Source of the DNA: Isochrysis galbana
Taxonomy: Eukaryota > Haptophyta > Isochrysidales > Isochrysidaceae
Direction: 5' to 3'
Assembly: GCA_018136815.1 (NCBI GenBank)
Contig: CM030933.1
Location: forward strand, 2,006,329 to 2,070,328
DNA: 64,000 nt
Shown here: positions 32,101 to 41,230 of the stretch, piece by piece
How positions within the stretch are numbered: position 1 is the first letter of the stretch
Layout of the letters: each line of letters starts with the position of its first letter
The notes under the pieces: generated by a model
Database searches by the model: none
Seen by the model: only the letters and a program-made list of their open reading frames with translations
What the model was told of the DNA's origin: nothing
Position numbers and translations under genes: made by a program

Positions 32101-32154
32101 GGACGTCGAGGTGGAGGTGGGGATGGAGGAGAGGAGGTGGGGGACAGACTCCAT
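26137..32154 (-). CDS. CYFIP: CYFIP/Sra-1 (PIR121), SCAR/WAVE complex subunit, with a large Pro/Ala-rich insertion
   Basis: Nine exons on the minus strand: 31570-32154, 31151-31397, 30413-31046, 30245-30326, 29660-30165, 29147/29148-29547, 28877-28995, 28481-28805 and 26137-28362; 1,707 residues. CYFIP signatures run in order: LVHLFDALVVLDAIKDTKA, YLLPAEKHRLIRVVGFLLWL, WPIVPLYADMHANLA, DYERAIRYNLTPEEL, PSQLWMTRTVAATL, MREFYLELFELPQFPTSMSL, YAEVEAEVNLCFDQILFEV, LGRSLDLALLLAQRI, ALEFLLCTSHWADGGL and GEGIVLGATALLRLLGQEDA. CYFIP binds GTP-Rac1 and NCKAP1 and holds WAVE inactive, so it controls Arp2/3 actin assembly. The usual length is about 1,250; the excess is a Pro/Ala/Ser-rich block of about 350-400 residues in the last exon (26740-27760). 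Intron 4 (30166-30244) needs a GC donor; the others are GT-AG. A CT/GA tract abuts the start. Confidence 0.92.
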
Positions 32155-33078
32155 CCTCTTCTCTCTCTCTCTCTCCCTCCCTCCCTCTCTCCCTCTCTCT
32201 CTCTCTCTCTTCTCTTCTTCTTCTCCTTTTTTTCTACTTCTCTCCTGTCGCGCAACGAGCGCGAGCCCGGTGGCTCTCTCCCGCGGCTCTCTCTCTTCTC
32301 TTTTTCTCTGTATTCGCCGTCGTTTTTTTCTCACTCCGCGCGGATTTCCCTTCTCCCTCACATACTACTCGCGGCGTTGGCTCTCCATCTCTCTCATCCC
32401 TTTATTCAACGTACTCTCTCTCTTTTACCCTATTATTCTAACCTACCCCGAGGTCCTTTCTCTCAGAAGTAGCAGAAGCTCCTCTCCCTTCTCATTCGAA
32501 GTCATCCCTGTTCACTGTTCACAGCAGTTTTATATTTGATAGGCGCATCCTATCTTCTTTACTGCTGCTACATGCCAGCAGTTCAAATCTTGCTCCTGCG
32601 CTCCTGATAATAATATTATTATTGAGCGTTAGTGCCGCTACTCTCTCACAAGCCGTGCACCAACACGCCAAGCTTTGACGCACATGACCGCACCAAATCC
32701 CAAGGAACAAACAAAACTAAGCACCTGTTTATACCTTCCCCCTGGCAGGACCCCTGACCCCAGCTCCCAGCTTGTAGATTATAGCCCGGTCACGGTCACT
32801 CACGATGGGGGTGCGGAGGGCACTAGCTGCAATGGGTGAATGACGGGCTAAATAAGCTCCCTATAGGTTCCGGTAGGATGGATCAGCAAAAAAAAGTGGG
32901 GGTTGTCAGGCGAAATTTTCGAAAAATACCGAATTTCAGGCCTTCGAAGACGGTGCACGAAATACAATCGGGCCCCCCTCCGGTATATTTTTAGTGAGGC
33001 CGTTCATGCAAGGCACAAATATAGTAAGACGAGGAAATTTCTGTCGCCAGCTCACTAGGTCTACCAGGCTTGGAACCA
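32155..33078. other. CYFIP upstream region
   Basis: 32160-32240 is a CT/GA tract immediately before the CYFIP start, likely 5' UTR. The rest contains no recognised gene. 32885-32945 has GAAATTTTCGAAAA and GAATTTC words that may be a decayed word array of the B/C type. TAATAATATTATTATTGA at about 32607-32624 is a short AT palindrome. Confidence 0.45.
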
Positions 33079-33472
33079 TATCAAGCAATGCCGCCCTAGC
33101 ACTCACGCCAATCGCCCCACATCCACATCGCGTCGAAATTGGCCGTGTGTGGGCCGACAACAACGCCAACGTTACCCGGCCGAACGAGCCGGAGTGCCCA
33201 ACTTTCGAACACGACCGGGCGCGCTGCCGGCGCTTTCACGTTCAACCACTCGGACAGAATGGCTCAGCAGGCATCACATCAAGAAGTGCCGCCCTAGCAG
33301 TCACGCCAATACGCCAATCGCCCCAGCCGCCCGCGAGCATCGCGTTAAAGTTCGCCGTGAGTGGGACGACAACAACGTTAAGTCTACGGGCCGAACGAGC
33401 CGGAGTGCCCAACTTTCGAACACGACCGGGCGCGCTGCCGGCGCTTTCACGTTCTACCACTTGGACAGAATG
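33079..33472 (+). repeat. two tandem units of about 200 bp
   Basis: The blocks GCCGCCCTAGCA, CACGCCAAT, CCGAACGAGCCGGAGTGCCC and AACTTTCGAACACGACCGGG, ending CACTTGGACAGAATG or CACTCGGACAGAATG, occur at 33089-33270 and again at 33287-33472. A LINE has inserted in the end of the second unit. Its target duplication, followed by GGCTCGCC, resumes the unit at 37424. The units therefore existed before the LINE and are not LINE promoter monomers. Nature unknown. Confidence 0.7.
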
Positions 33473-33498
33473 AAAAAACTATCGTTATAGTTTTAGCG

Positions 33499-35151
33499 AT
33501 GGAGCGCGCCGCGCCGCCTCCCACCTCCCAGCCCACCGCAGTCACGACGCCCCAACGGGGCCGCCCGAAGCCACCGGAGCCCAAGCGCGCGCAAGCCGCC
33601 GCCCCAGCCGACGAAGACGTCGACATGCTTCCACCTCCTCCCGCTGGCCAGACCTCACAGAAGGTGGGAACAGGCAGAGCCCTGTTCCCCCCAGACCAAC
33701 AGAGCCAGACACAGGCTCAGCCGCCACCACCTGCCGCCACGCCACCCATTCAAGGACTCCCCATGGGGTGTGGCAGCTCTGCTGCCACCCCCATGGAGGC
33801 AACTCCTACCAACTGTGCACCCCCCGTGGGCGGGCACTACACACAACAATCCATCCTGGGAGCCTTTACGGCCTCCAACCCTTCAAAGAACAACTCCCAG
33901 AAATCGTACGCCGAGGCGGCTGGCCCAAAGGGAAAGCAACCAACAGGAGCACAGCTGGCTCCTTCTCAACCCACTCAACAACCCCCGCCGCCCTCGCGTA
34001 AGCGAGCGGACCCGCAGTCGGAGCCAAAACCGATTGCCAACAGCACCAACCAACTCGCACCCCCCCCTCTAGATGATGAGGAAGAGCCTGAAGACACACC
34101 TTTTTTCATTCAGCTAGCTCAGCTAGCTGAAGACAAAAAGGACATTAAGAGCGAAGATGTTGCCACCTTCATGAAATTCCTTCTCTCCAGGCTGGAAGGC
34201 CTTGATGCTACACCAGACGGGATGGACAAGGGCCGTAAAGGCCCTTGGATCTTCTACGTAGATGATGATGCGCACGGACAATTTAAGGCCGCCTATGGCG
34301 ACAAACTCCAAACTGTTCTCTCAGGAATCCCGCACGAATTCGGGGTCACCTATGGCACGCTAGCCGACCAAGCCCCGCGCAAATCTAGCGCAATCCGGTC
34401 CTCACTCAAGGAGATCGCCACTTACATAGTCTTCCGCATTTTCGACCCGGTTAAAGCGTACAAGACCAAGACGCGCCACTTGGCAAGTGCTCTAGAGCGC
34501 GAAGGCTTTCACGTTCTTAGGGGCAATCAACAACGCGCCAAAACTGCACTAGAAGGAATTGTAAAAGTCGAATCAGGCAAACGCCCGATTTGGCACTTCT
34601 ACGTTTACACGGACACGTCTGCCTTGGGGCACCGCTTCCCGCGTAACTTTCACGTAACTCTCGACGACGGAGAGAACTTCAATCTCGATTATGCGGTCCG
34701 CTCTTCAGTGGAATGCGTAACCCCGGAGGGAGAGATAGCCATACATGGCGCCCCGGGAGGATGCAAAGGCTACGACAAACCGTGGGCCATATCCTATCTA
34801 CGCAAAAACCAAGTAAGCTTCCGCCAATGTACTTGCGAGCAAGACAAGGCGAAAGCGGAACAACGCAAAAAGCAGCGTGAAGCCAGTAACGCCATGGATT
34901 ACCGGGCCATGATGGGACTCGGGGCGGCGGCACCATGCCGCCGCTTCATGGCAGGCGAATGCAAAAACAACCGCCTGAAAGGGCGGCAAATCGTTCAATG
35001 CTCATCTAGTCATGACATCCCTGGATGTTGGACGAAGGATCCCAAGACGGGCAAGCAAACTTGTATGGTAAAGTGCAATCTCAAACCCAACAAAGCATAT
35101 CCCGGATACTGTGTAAACGGTGTCAGCTGTTTGTACCGCCACGGTGAATAG
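33499..35151 (+). CDS. LINE ORF1 protein with C-terminal CCCH-type fingers
   Basis: 550 residues. Residues 1-200 are Pro/Gln/Ala-rich and disordered (GRPKPPEPKRAQAAAP and similar). An acidic hinge (DDEEEPEDTPFFIQLAQLAE) leads into a conserved globular core (GPWIFYVDDDAHGQFKAAYG, IRSSLKEIATYIVFRIFDPV, ASALEREGFHVLRGNQQRAK, HFYVYTDTSALGHRFPRNF). A C-terminal Cys/His-rich region has CRRFMAGECKNNRLKGRQIV ending in CSSSH, and YCVNGVSCLYRH, consistent with two CCCH-type zinc fingers. The core is retained in four copies in this window. By position and finger type it should be the RNA-binding ORF1 protein; the core does not look like the L1 coiled-coil/RRM type. The start is the first ATG after the 5' hairpin. 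Confidence 0.85.
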   Translation: MERAAPPPTSQPTAVTTPQRGRPKPPEPKRAQAAAPADEDVDMLPPPPAGQTSQKVGTGRALFPPDQQSQTQAQPPPPAATPPIQGLPMGCGSSAATPMEATPTNCAPPVGGHYTQQSILGAFTASNPSKNNSQKSYAEAAGPKGKQPTGAQLAPSQPTQQPPPPSRKRADPQSEPKPIANSTNQLAPPPLDDEEEPEDTPFFIQLAQLAEDKKDIKSEDVATFMKFLLSRLEGLDATPDGMDKGRKGPWIFYVDDDAHGQFKAAYGDKLQTVLSGIPHEFGVTYGTLADQAPRKSSAIRSSLKEIATYIVFRIFDPVKAYKTKTRHLASALEREGFHVLRGNQQRAKTALEGIVKVESGKRPIWHFYVYTDTSALGHRFPRNFHVTLDDGENFNLDYAVRSSVECVTPEGEIAIHGAPGGCKGYDKPWAISYLRKNQVSFRQCTCEQDKAKAEQRKKQREASNAMDYRAMMGLGAAAPCRRFMAGECKNNRLKGRQIVQCSSSHDIPGCWTKDPKTGKQTCMVKCNLKPNKAYPGYCVNGVSCLYRHGE

Positions 35152-37150
35152 TAGCGAAATCAAGATTGCCACATACAATTTGAATGGAGCTAAACACAAG
35201 TTAGTATCTACACTAGCGCAAGCGAAAATAGGAGGAATACACATTCTTTTCCTACAAGAAATCCATCACTACGGTGACGGCTGGCACCTGAAGGCGCCAA
35301 GGGTTGCCCGCTCCCTAGGATGGGAGTGGCACCACTCTCCCGCGTCTAGGGGAGACCCGGACGGCGGAGTGGCGATAGCCATTAGAACGGATCGGAAGGA
35401 CATAGTAGTTGTTTCTGAGGTTGTGGTCATACCGGGTAGGCTCATTCTAATAAAATCTACAATAGGATCGGAGTCAGCGACCTTAGCTTCAGTATACTTA
35501 AGTGCGCAGCCCAGCAAGAGAAAAGAGGAGATTAAACTAATACACGCTTCCGCGGAAATAAACCCACGGACCATACTAGCAGGAGATTTCAACTGCGTCG
35601 AAAATGTTCACAGGGACACTAAGACGACCCGGGGAGCTGGGCCATACACTAATATCGGGGGTAGGTCCCTAGCCAGGGCGTTGGCCGCACACGGGGTCAC
35701 GGACGTTCAACTTATCGTCAACCCGCGTCTGTCAGAGGTGTACACGAGATGCGGCCACCAAACGTACACCAGAATCGATAGAATCTACGCCGCGGCGTAC
35801 CACTCGGCTTGGAGATGGCAAAAGTCGTGTGTCGACCTGCACTTATTTACGGGAGGAGCGGTTTCAGACCACCATCCAGTCGTGGCGACCTTCTCCACGG
35901 CATCCCCGCGCAAGGCGACTGAAGTAGAGGCGCGAATAAGCCCGGAGATATTGAATGACCCAGACGTCGTCGAAATAATCCAACTGTTTTGGAAACGACA
36001 ATACGTGGAAGCGGAGATCGCTCAGGAGGGAGAACGGAGCGAAGCCGAAAAGTGGACACACGCGAAACGCGGCACGGCCTCTCTTCTTTTAGCACTAACG
36101 AGGGAAAAGAGGAAAACAACAAATGCTCAGCTCGAGATCGACGCGCTGGCGAAAGCTAGAAGCGAACAGATGAGAGGAACACCGGGGACGACGAGTGCGG
36201 GCACTCTTAATCGCCTAAACGAGCACATCATCGAGAAACGGAGAGCCTACGATCCCCCGCCCTCGATGGCTGAAAAGATAATAAGAGCCGAGGAGCTGGT
36301 CACCAAACAATTCTTCAGAAACTTCACCCCTAGACACGCGAGCGGCGACATTCCGGTACTTTTCGACCGAGTCGACTGGGACACGTCGCACCCGAACTTG
36401 TCGGAGGACAACACGACCAGGAAGGATACGAACATTCTAGCCTCACTTAGGAGATACTACGTATGGTTGTTCAAAGAAAAACCGTCTCAAGAGTCGGAGC
36501 TTCTTCTTCAACTTTTGAAGGCCCGACAAATTCCCGCGACCCACAGAATCTGTTTAGACAACCCGATCTCGCACTCGGAGATAATTCGGGCTATTCGGCA
36601 ACTGGCAAAGGGAAAATCAGCGGGACCCGACGGCATCCCGATGGAGTTCTATCAAATCTTTGAGAAGACCATTGTACCGCACCTCTCTAGAATGCTAAAC
36701 GAGGCGTACTCCAGGGGCGCGCTACCGGAAGACACATGCTACGGAGACATCTCGCTCCTCTACAAGAACGGCGATTCGCGAGACCCACAACGGTTGTTCT
36801 GCTATCAGGTCGACAGACCGCACCCCTCCTCGGGATATATAGGAATCTTAGCCTGGAGATACATATTGACGGACTTCTACAACGTGCACTACGGCAACGC
36901 CGAGGTGAGATCGACGAAAGCCATCCTAAGGGCCGTATTCTCGAGATTCCACTGGCTGGTCAAGGCGAAGGTAGGCTTCTTCCAACGCCTTAAAGCCCAG
37001 AGAGAAAGACTTGGACTTCACGCCCCGAGCAACAAACACCTGCGCAGAATGATTTCCCCGCTATACTCAGTAGATAAAGAATTTAACCTGGAGATCTCTA
37101 TCGATATGGCGCAAATAGCGACCGAACTAGGCATTAAAAGTATTACATGA
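35120..37150 (+). pseudogene. LINE ORF2, APE endonuclease kept, reverse transcriptase deleted in frame
   Basis: The N-terminal AP-endonuclease-like domain is intact: IKIATYNLNG, ILFLQEIHH, GGVAIAIR, LAGDFNC, RIDRIYAA and SDHHPVVATF. The linker continues through KGKSAGPDGIPMEFY and GDISLLYKNGDSRDP. It then jumps directly to QRLFCYQVDRPHPSSG, which in the full copy lies about 2.3 kb further on. The RT palm (motifs 2-7) and most of the C-terminal domain are missing, but the frame is kept to the end (LGLHAPSNKHLRRMISPLYS). Residue 1 of the open frame is not ATG: there is no ATG before the endonuclease motif, and the frame overlaps ORF1 by 32 bp in the +1 frame. It cannot reverse transcribe. Confidence 0.9.
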
Positions 37151-37535
37151 ACCCCCCGAACTAAGGAGAAGGTTTCTTCAGAGGGCCGACCCCTTGGGGG
37201 GCGGTAAAACACACCCAAACAAGGACTCCACTCACTCTTACCCCCTCTATCTCATGCCCCTGGTCGAAGCAGCGCGCGCGGCCTCCCCCCCCCTCCATTT
37301 GCTAGGAAAGACAACGGGGGGGGGGGGAAAGGGGTGTGATAGGAAAGGGAGGGTAGTTAGGAGTAGCACTAGCAATCTGCCTCACGCCGTGCATGTAGCG
37401 GCTAGTTTTTTAAGATTTTTTTTTACCACTTGGACAGAATGGCTCGCCGGCTTCGGCGCACGCCTTTGCGGTGAAGGCGGAGGTGAGAGGTGAACACGCC
37501 ACACACCAGCACTCCAGATTTCGGATCAACAGTTG

Positions 37536-38383
37536 TGACGAATTGGGAAGGCCCTTAGGGCCTGAGGGCAATGAGGAAGGCGCCAAGCCGGCGGCAGGTG
37601 CGGCGAGGGAGACGACTTCGGAGGTGCTGACGGGCTGAAGCCCGTCAGCAGAGGAAGGCGGGCAGGCGGGCTTGAGCGAGGGCGAGGACGGCGGCGAAAG
37701 CGACATCGAACGAGCGGCGAGAGGCGAGGGCGAGTGAGAGGAGGGCTGTGATGGCAGGGGCTGGTGAGGAGAGGCGAGGTTGTTGGGTATGAGTGTTACG
37801 AGAGCGAGAGCGACGAGAGCGAGAGCGACGACGGATGACGACTGACGACAGGACGACGGACAACGACACCCAGGAAAACACCCCGACTCTCGCCCCACGA
37901 CTTTCTCACGTAACTCGACTAAAATCAAACCCAAACACTCCGGCCAGACGACGACGGACGACGATCAGAAGGCGATCTGTCGGCGATCCCGTCCGGAAGG
38001 GGAATCGCACCATAACGGAAACGAGGGGCAATCCTGCCGCACAAGATTCCAAGAGACTTACCAAATAAGACGAAAGGAGTGCGATGTGCGTAAGGGGGAA
38101 ATACGAAGAGGTCGTAAATTAAACCTGATTGCCCCCAGAAGCAGATAAAGAACCGCTGTAGAGATAGCAAATTAAACCTATTTGCGAGGCGCCTGGGAGG
38201 AAGAAAGGTGGGGAAACTTCCCTTCTCTTTCGAGAGAAAGAGAGAGGGCGCTCCACAACCCACGATCCCATGCATCCAAGCGAAGCTTTTGACCGAGAAC
38301 GAGAACGAGAGAATTATAACGATAAATACCGAACGACGAAGAGAAGAGCGAAGCCTAACGAGTGTCGATTCGCGAATGCGACA
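37536..38383 (-). repeat. dispersed repeat R, copy 2
   Basis: Direct-orientation counterpart of 3761-4612, ending at the same internal point (CGCGAATGCGACA). It begins about 95 bp after the right target duplication of the LINE. The minus-strand frame starting at 37934 (MGLILVELREKVVGRESGCF) matches that of copy 1 with scattered substitutions and one whole-codon indel. No known domain. Confidence 0.7.
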
Positions 38384-39070
38384 AGTTGGCGCGAGCGTGT
38401 GGGGCCGGGCCAGGAGGCTTTGAGGGGCTCAAGGCAGGTCCTGAATGGCCCGGTCGCGACCGGCCCGCCGCGCCGCACGGGCACTTGAGGAGTTGTACCT
38501 CCAGGCGTCCGAGCGAGCGCTTGTCGACGTCAATGGGGCCGTGGCCCTGGGCGTCGGGCCGGATCGAATCGAGGCATTCCTGCGGTGCGAGGGGCCAGGA
38601 TGGGTCAATACAAGTGTGTGCGACCCTTGAGCACCAGCATGCGACCTACCCTTGACCCCCCACCCTGCTCGCGAGAGCTCTAGGCTATGCATGGCCACCA
38701 CCTCCAGGCCATTCTTCGGCCGATCGCGGGCGATCGGACGTCGCGGAAGCTCCGCGTTTCTAATAGTGATGCGCCCCACATTCACCATTCTGATTCCCTC
38801 CCGTGAGCGCCCGCCTCAATCTCCCAAAATAGCCCGCCACGCGCGGGGGAAGGAAGGGGGGTCCCTCACCGACGCCATTGCCTTTCGTGGGGCGGGAGGG
38901 GGTCGTTCGGAGGGGGGAGGGAGTTGTCGGGGCAGGTAGGGGGGGGCCCTAAGGAATCCTTGGACACCCAGGGGAGGTGGGAAATAGTGGTTAAAATGAG
39001 TGAGTGACCGGGCTATAGATTATAGAAAATCCCCACAAGTTCGTAAGATCGTAAGTTCATTGGGTGAAAA
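38384..39070. other. unassigned spacer
   Basis: GC-rich sequence with short open frames on both strands (38362-38655 and 38429-38788) that overlap one another and lack motifs. A GCGATCGGACG inverted repeat occurs near 38723. No supported gene. Confidence 0.4.
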
Positions 39071-39311
39071 CCCCAACTATCGCCGTTAAAGCGATAGGGT
39101 CATGGAGCGCGAGCCGCTCCCCTCCTCTCCTGCCGCCAACCCCGCCGCGACGGATGATCGAGCCATGCTTGACGCCACGAACCACGCACTCGAAGCCCCC
39201 GCGAGAGGGCGCTCCCCCGACCCAGAACCAAGACCCAAGTGTGCACGAGACACGTCCCATGCCAAGGTCGCGTTCCATTGGCGACACCTGCAGAAGCCCC
39301 CCCATGGGTGA
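39071..39311 (+). mobile_element. LINE-like 5' fragment with variant hairpin
   Basis: CTATCGC-CGTTAAA-GCGATAG (about 39077-39097) forms a 7-bp stem 4 bp before a start at 39102 reading MEREPLPSSPAANPAATDDR. Position, spacing and the ATGGAGCGCG start match the other LINE 5' ends, but the stem sequence differs. The frame ends at 39311 without reaching the ORF1 core. Probably a diverged LINE subfamily fragment. Confidence 0.5.
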
Positions 39312-39340
39312 ACAAGTATGAACTCAGTTCCGCTGCGCAG

Positions 39341-39350
39341 TATAAAAAGG
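39341..39350 (+). promoter_or_regulatory. TATA-box-like element
   Basis: TATAAAAAGG is preceded by a GC-rich stretch and followed at about 30 bp by GAGCCAAGAGACGCC, a plausible start region. No coding sequence can be followed downstream because the assembly gap begins at 39519. Weak, sequence-only evidence. Confidence 0.3.
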
Positions 39351-39446
39351 GCGTGACCTCAAACAGCGAGCCAAGAGACGCCGAGTAGGCCGGCCCACGG
39401 AACCCAAACCGATCCCCAAGCTGCCCGTTAGGTCTCTCCCGCCTTT

Positions 39447-39518
39447 TCAGCCGCGCAACATCATCCTACGCAACGCAGCGGGGTCAACGAGCTCTTCCTC
39501 GCTGTCATCGTCGTCGTC
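39447..39518 (-). CDS. possible C-terminal exon, acidic tail
   Basis: Reading minus from the gap: DDDDDSEEELVDPAALRRMM, then LRG and a stop at 39447. An acidic run followed by a short helix-like end is typical of a real C-terminus, but the upstream part is in the gap. Very low confidence. Confidence 0.2.
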   Translation of the reverse strand, partial: DDDDDSEEELVDPAALRRMMLRG

Positions 39519-39618
39519 NNNNNNNNNNNNNNNNNNNNNNNNNNNNNNNNNNNNNNNNNNNNNNNNNNNNNNNNNNNNNNNNNNNNNNNNNNNNNNNNNN
39601 NNNNNNNNNNNNNNNNNN
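39519..39618. other. assembly gap (100 N)
   Basis: Exactly 100 N, a customary placeholder for a gap of unknown length. Sequence on the two sides need not be adjacent. Confidence 0.95.
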
Positions 39619-41230
39619 CTAGTGCTGCAACTTCTTGGTTTGCTCTGCTCAACTCGGAGAGCTTCCGCGTCAACGTAGTTACTGATGTTCGTTTCGCCCA
39701 AACTTGTTTGCACCCCGACAAGCTTACCCAACTATACCACACTCTGCCTGATGCCTCATTCCGCCTGCGACAACCGCTGCCTCTCCGTTGACCAGCGGTC
39801 GCTACCTGTCCCTGTCATGCAGCCAGCTGCTGTCGAGATATGCAACGTCCTCAACAATATTGTTGCGCTCGGTGCTGGCTTTTGCGACGCCATTAAGTGA
39901 GTACAGTTGCTGGTGCCCGCATATGACCTTTCTATCCCCTGCGCCCCCACCTCGCCGGACACTGAGACTGGCTTGGCTCAGTCCACGCGGCCGGATCGCA
40001 GGTGCTCCGCTTCTGCCAAGGCTGCTGTCATGCGCCAGGGTCTCACCGAAATCTGCCTTTTCGGTTCGGAGGCCTTCGGGGTGAACTTGAACGACACACT
40101 TCTCGAGGCTTGTGCACTAGGAAACTTGCTGAGCAGGTGCCGTATTTACTCAAGCTCAGGGCTTAAACGCTGGACCCATGAGCCAATCATGCGCGTGATG
40201 ATCCCTCCCGTCGAGCACACCGCACCCACCGCTCCTGGATGGACTCCTGCACCTGCCAGTGCAACACATCATTCATCATGTTGCGCAACACGCCGTGTCT
40301 ATCCCAGCCCCTTGCTCGGCCCCTTCTCGCATGCACACAATAGCTACACTAACCACGCATAGGAACACCTCCTCCGGACACTCCCCTCCGATCTTTTTTG
40401 CGATGACGTCCTGGCCCTTCACTCTCAGTTGCTCTTCTGGTCGTCATCGTGCTTGTGCCGAGGCATTTCTTACGACGCACCACGGATCGCAGTGGGGCGA
40501 GGTAACAACCAGCTTGTTTGGCGGTGAGCCCATCGATGAACTTCAGATTTTGAGAGACCTCATTTCTTTCTGGCGCCTGAATGGGATTGACCAGGTCAGT
40601 GGCTCGAGCCCCGCTGCTCATTCCGTGGAGATTGCACTGCCGTTGGACTGTCTCGTTTTTACAATATTCATCCTTTTCTCTCTGGTGCCATGATCACTTT
40701 CGGCGCTCTTCATTCGATGTGCGTGCATGACATGTTGAAAGGAGTCGGCAAAGGCCACTACCCCTATGGCGCCGCCCTTTCCGCTGCTAACCCCTCCCCC
40801 CCTTCCCCGCGTGCTCGCACACATGCGAATCGCAGAGTAAATATCCAGTGTTCACGAAGATTTATGAAATCGCTTTCATGAACGCCTCTGCCTTGGATAT
40901 TCTGAAGCTACCAGAGCGCACCGAGTGGCGTCTACACTCAAAGCCTCGCGCCCTTAGCTGGCTCGCCCCCCGCCTCCCAACGTCGAAGCGGCGCGTCCAG
41001 GACAGCAATCCATTCAAATTCGATCCTGCCTCGAGGCCGCCAATCAAGGCGAGCCCTATCCTTCCTGCAACGGCATCCCTCTTCTCCGCGGCGGATTACG
41101 CACATGAACGCGGGCGCGTACCCGACCTCTGCTCGCCGATCCTTGTGGTTCCTTGTGTCCTTTGCATCTTGGCGTGTCTTCTCCTGTTGATCCCGCTCGT
41201 CAGCGACTTGCATCTCCGCGATTCTTAGAC
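39619..41230 (+). other. possible multi-exon gene, not recognised
   Basis: Several open blocks end at good splice-like sites. One block, through QPAAVEICNVLNNIVALGAG, ends at GCCATTAA|GTGAGT. Another, through NDTLLEACALGNLLSR, ends at CAG|GTGCCG. A third starts after CCACGCATAG with EHLLRTLPSDLFCDDVLALH and ends at GCGAG|GTAACA. The next reads SLFGGEPIDELQILRDLISF. A last block, 40836-41228, ends with a hydrophobic VVPCVLCILACLLLLIPLV. I could not join them into one confident frame or name a family. It may be a decayed or fast-evolving gene. Confidence 0.2.

Larger units (their letters stand above)
33473..37423 (+). mobile_element. LINE with both termini and 18-bp target-site duplication, RT-deleted
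   Basis: Flanked by direct repeats TACCACTTGGACAGAATG at 33455-33472 and 37424-37441. The 5' end is a hairpin (AAAACTAT-CGTT-ATAGTTTT) only about 20 bp before the ORF1 start. The 3' end is T-rich (GCTAGTTTTTTAAGATTTTTTTT). It carries ORF1 (33499-35151) and an ORF2 that has lost most of its reverse transcriptase. Both ends are intact, so this 3,951-bp deletion derivative probably moved using proteins from another copy. The close relative at 59831-64000 supplies the missing part. A 5' UTR this short is unusual for a LINE. Confidence 0.9.

Noticed and set aside
33079-33472. LINE promoter monomers
   Set aside because: The 18-bp target duplication places the LINE 5' end at 33473, so these units are target DNA.
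36780-36800. RT loss in the LINE by splicing of an intron
   Set aside because: The ends of the missing segment, judged from the 60-kb copy, show no GT/GC...AG signals; a short CCC microhomology deletion is simpler.
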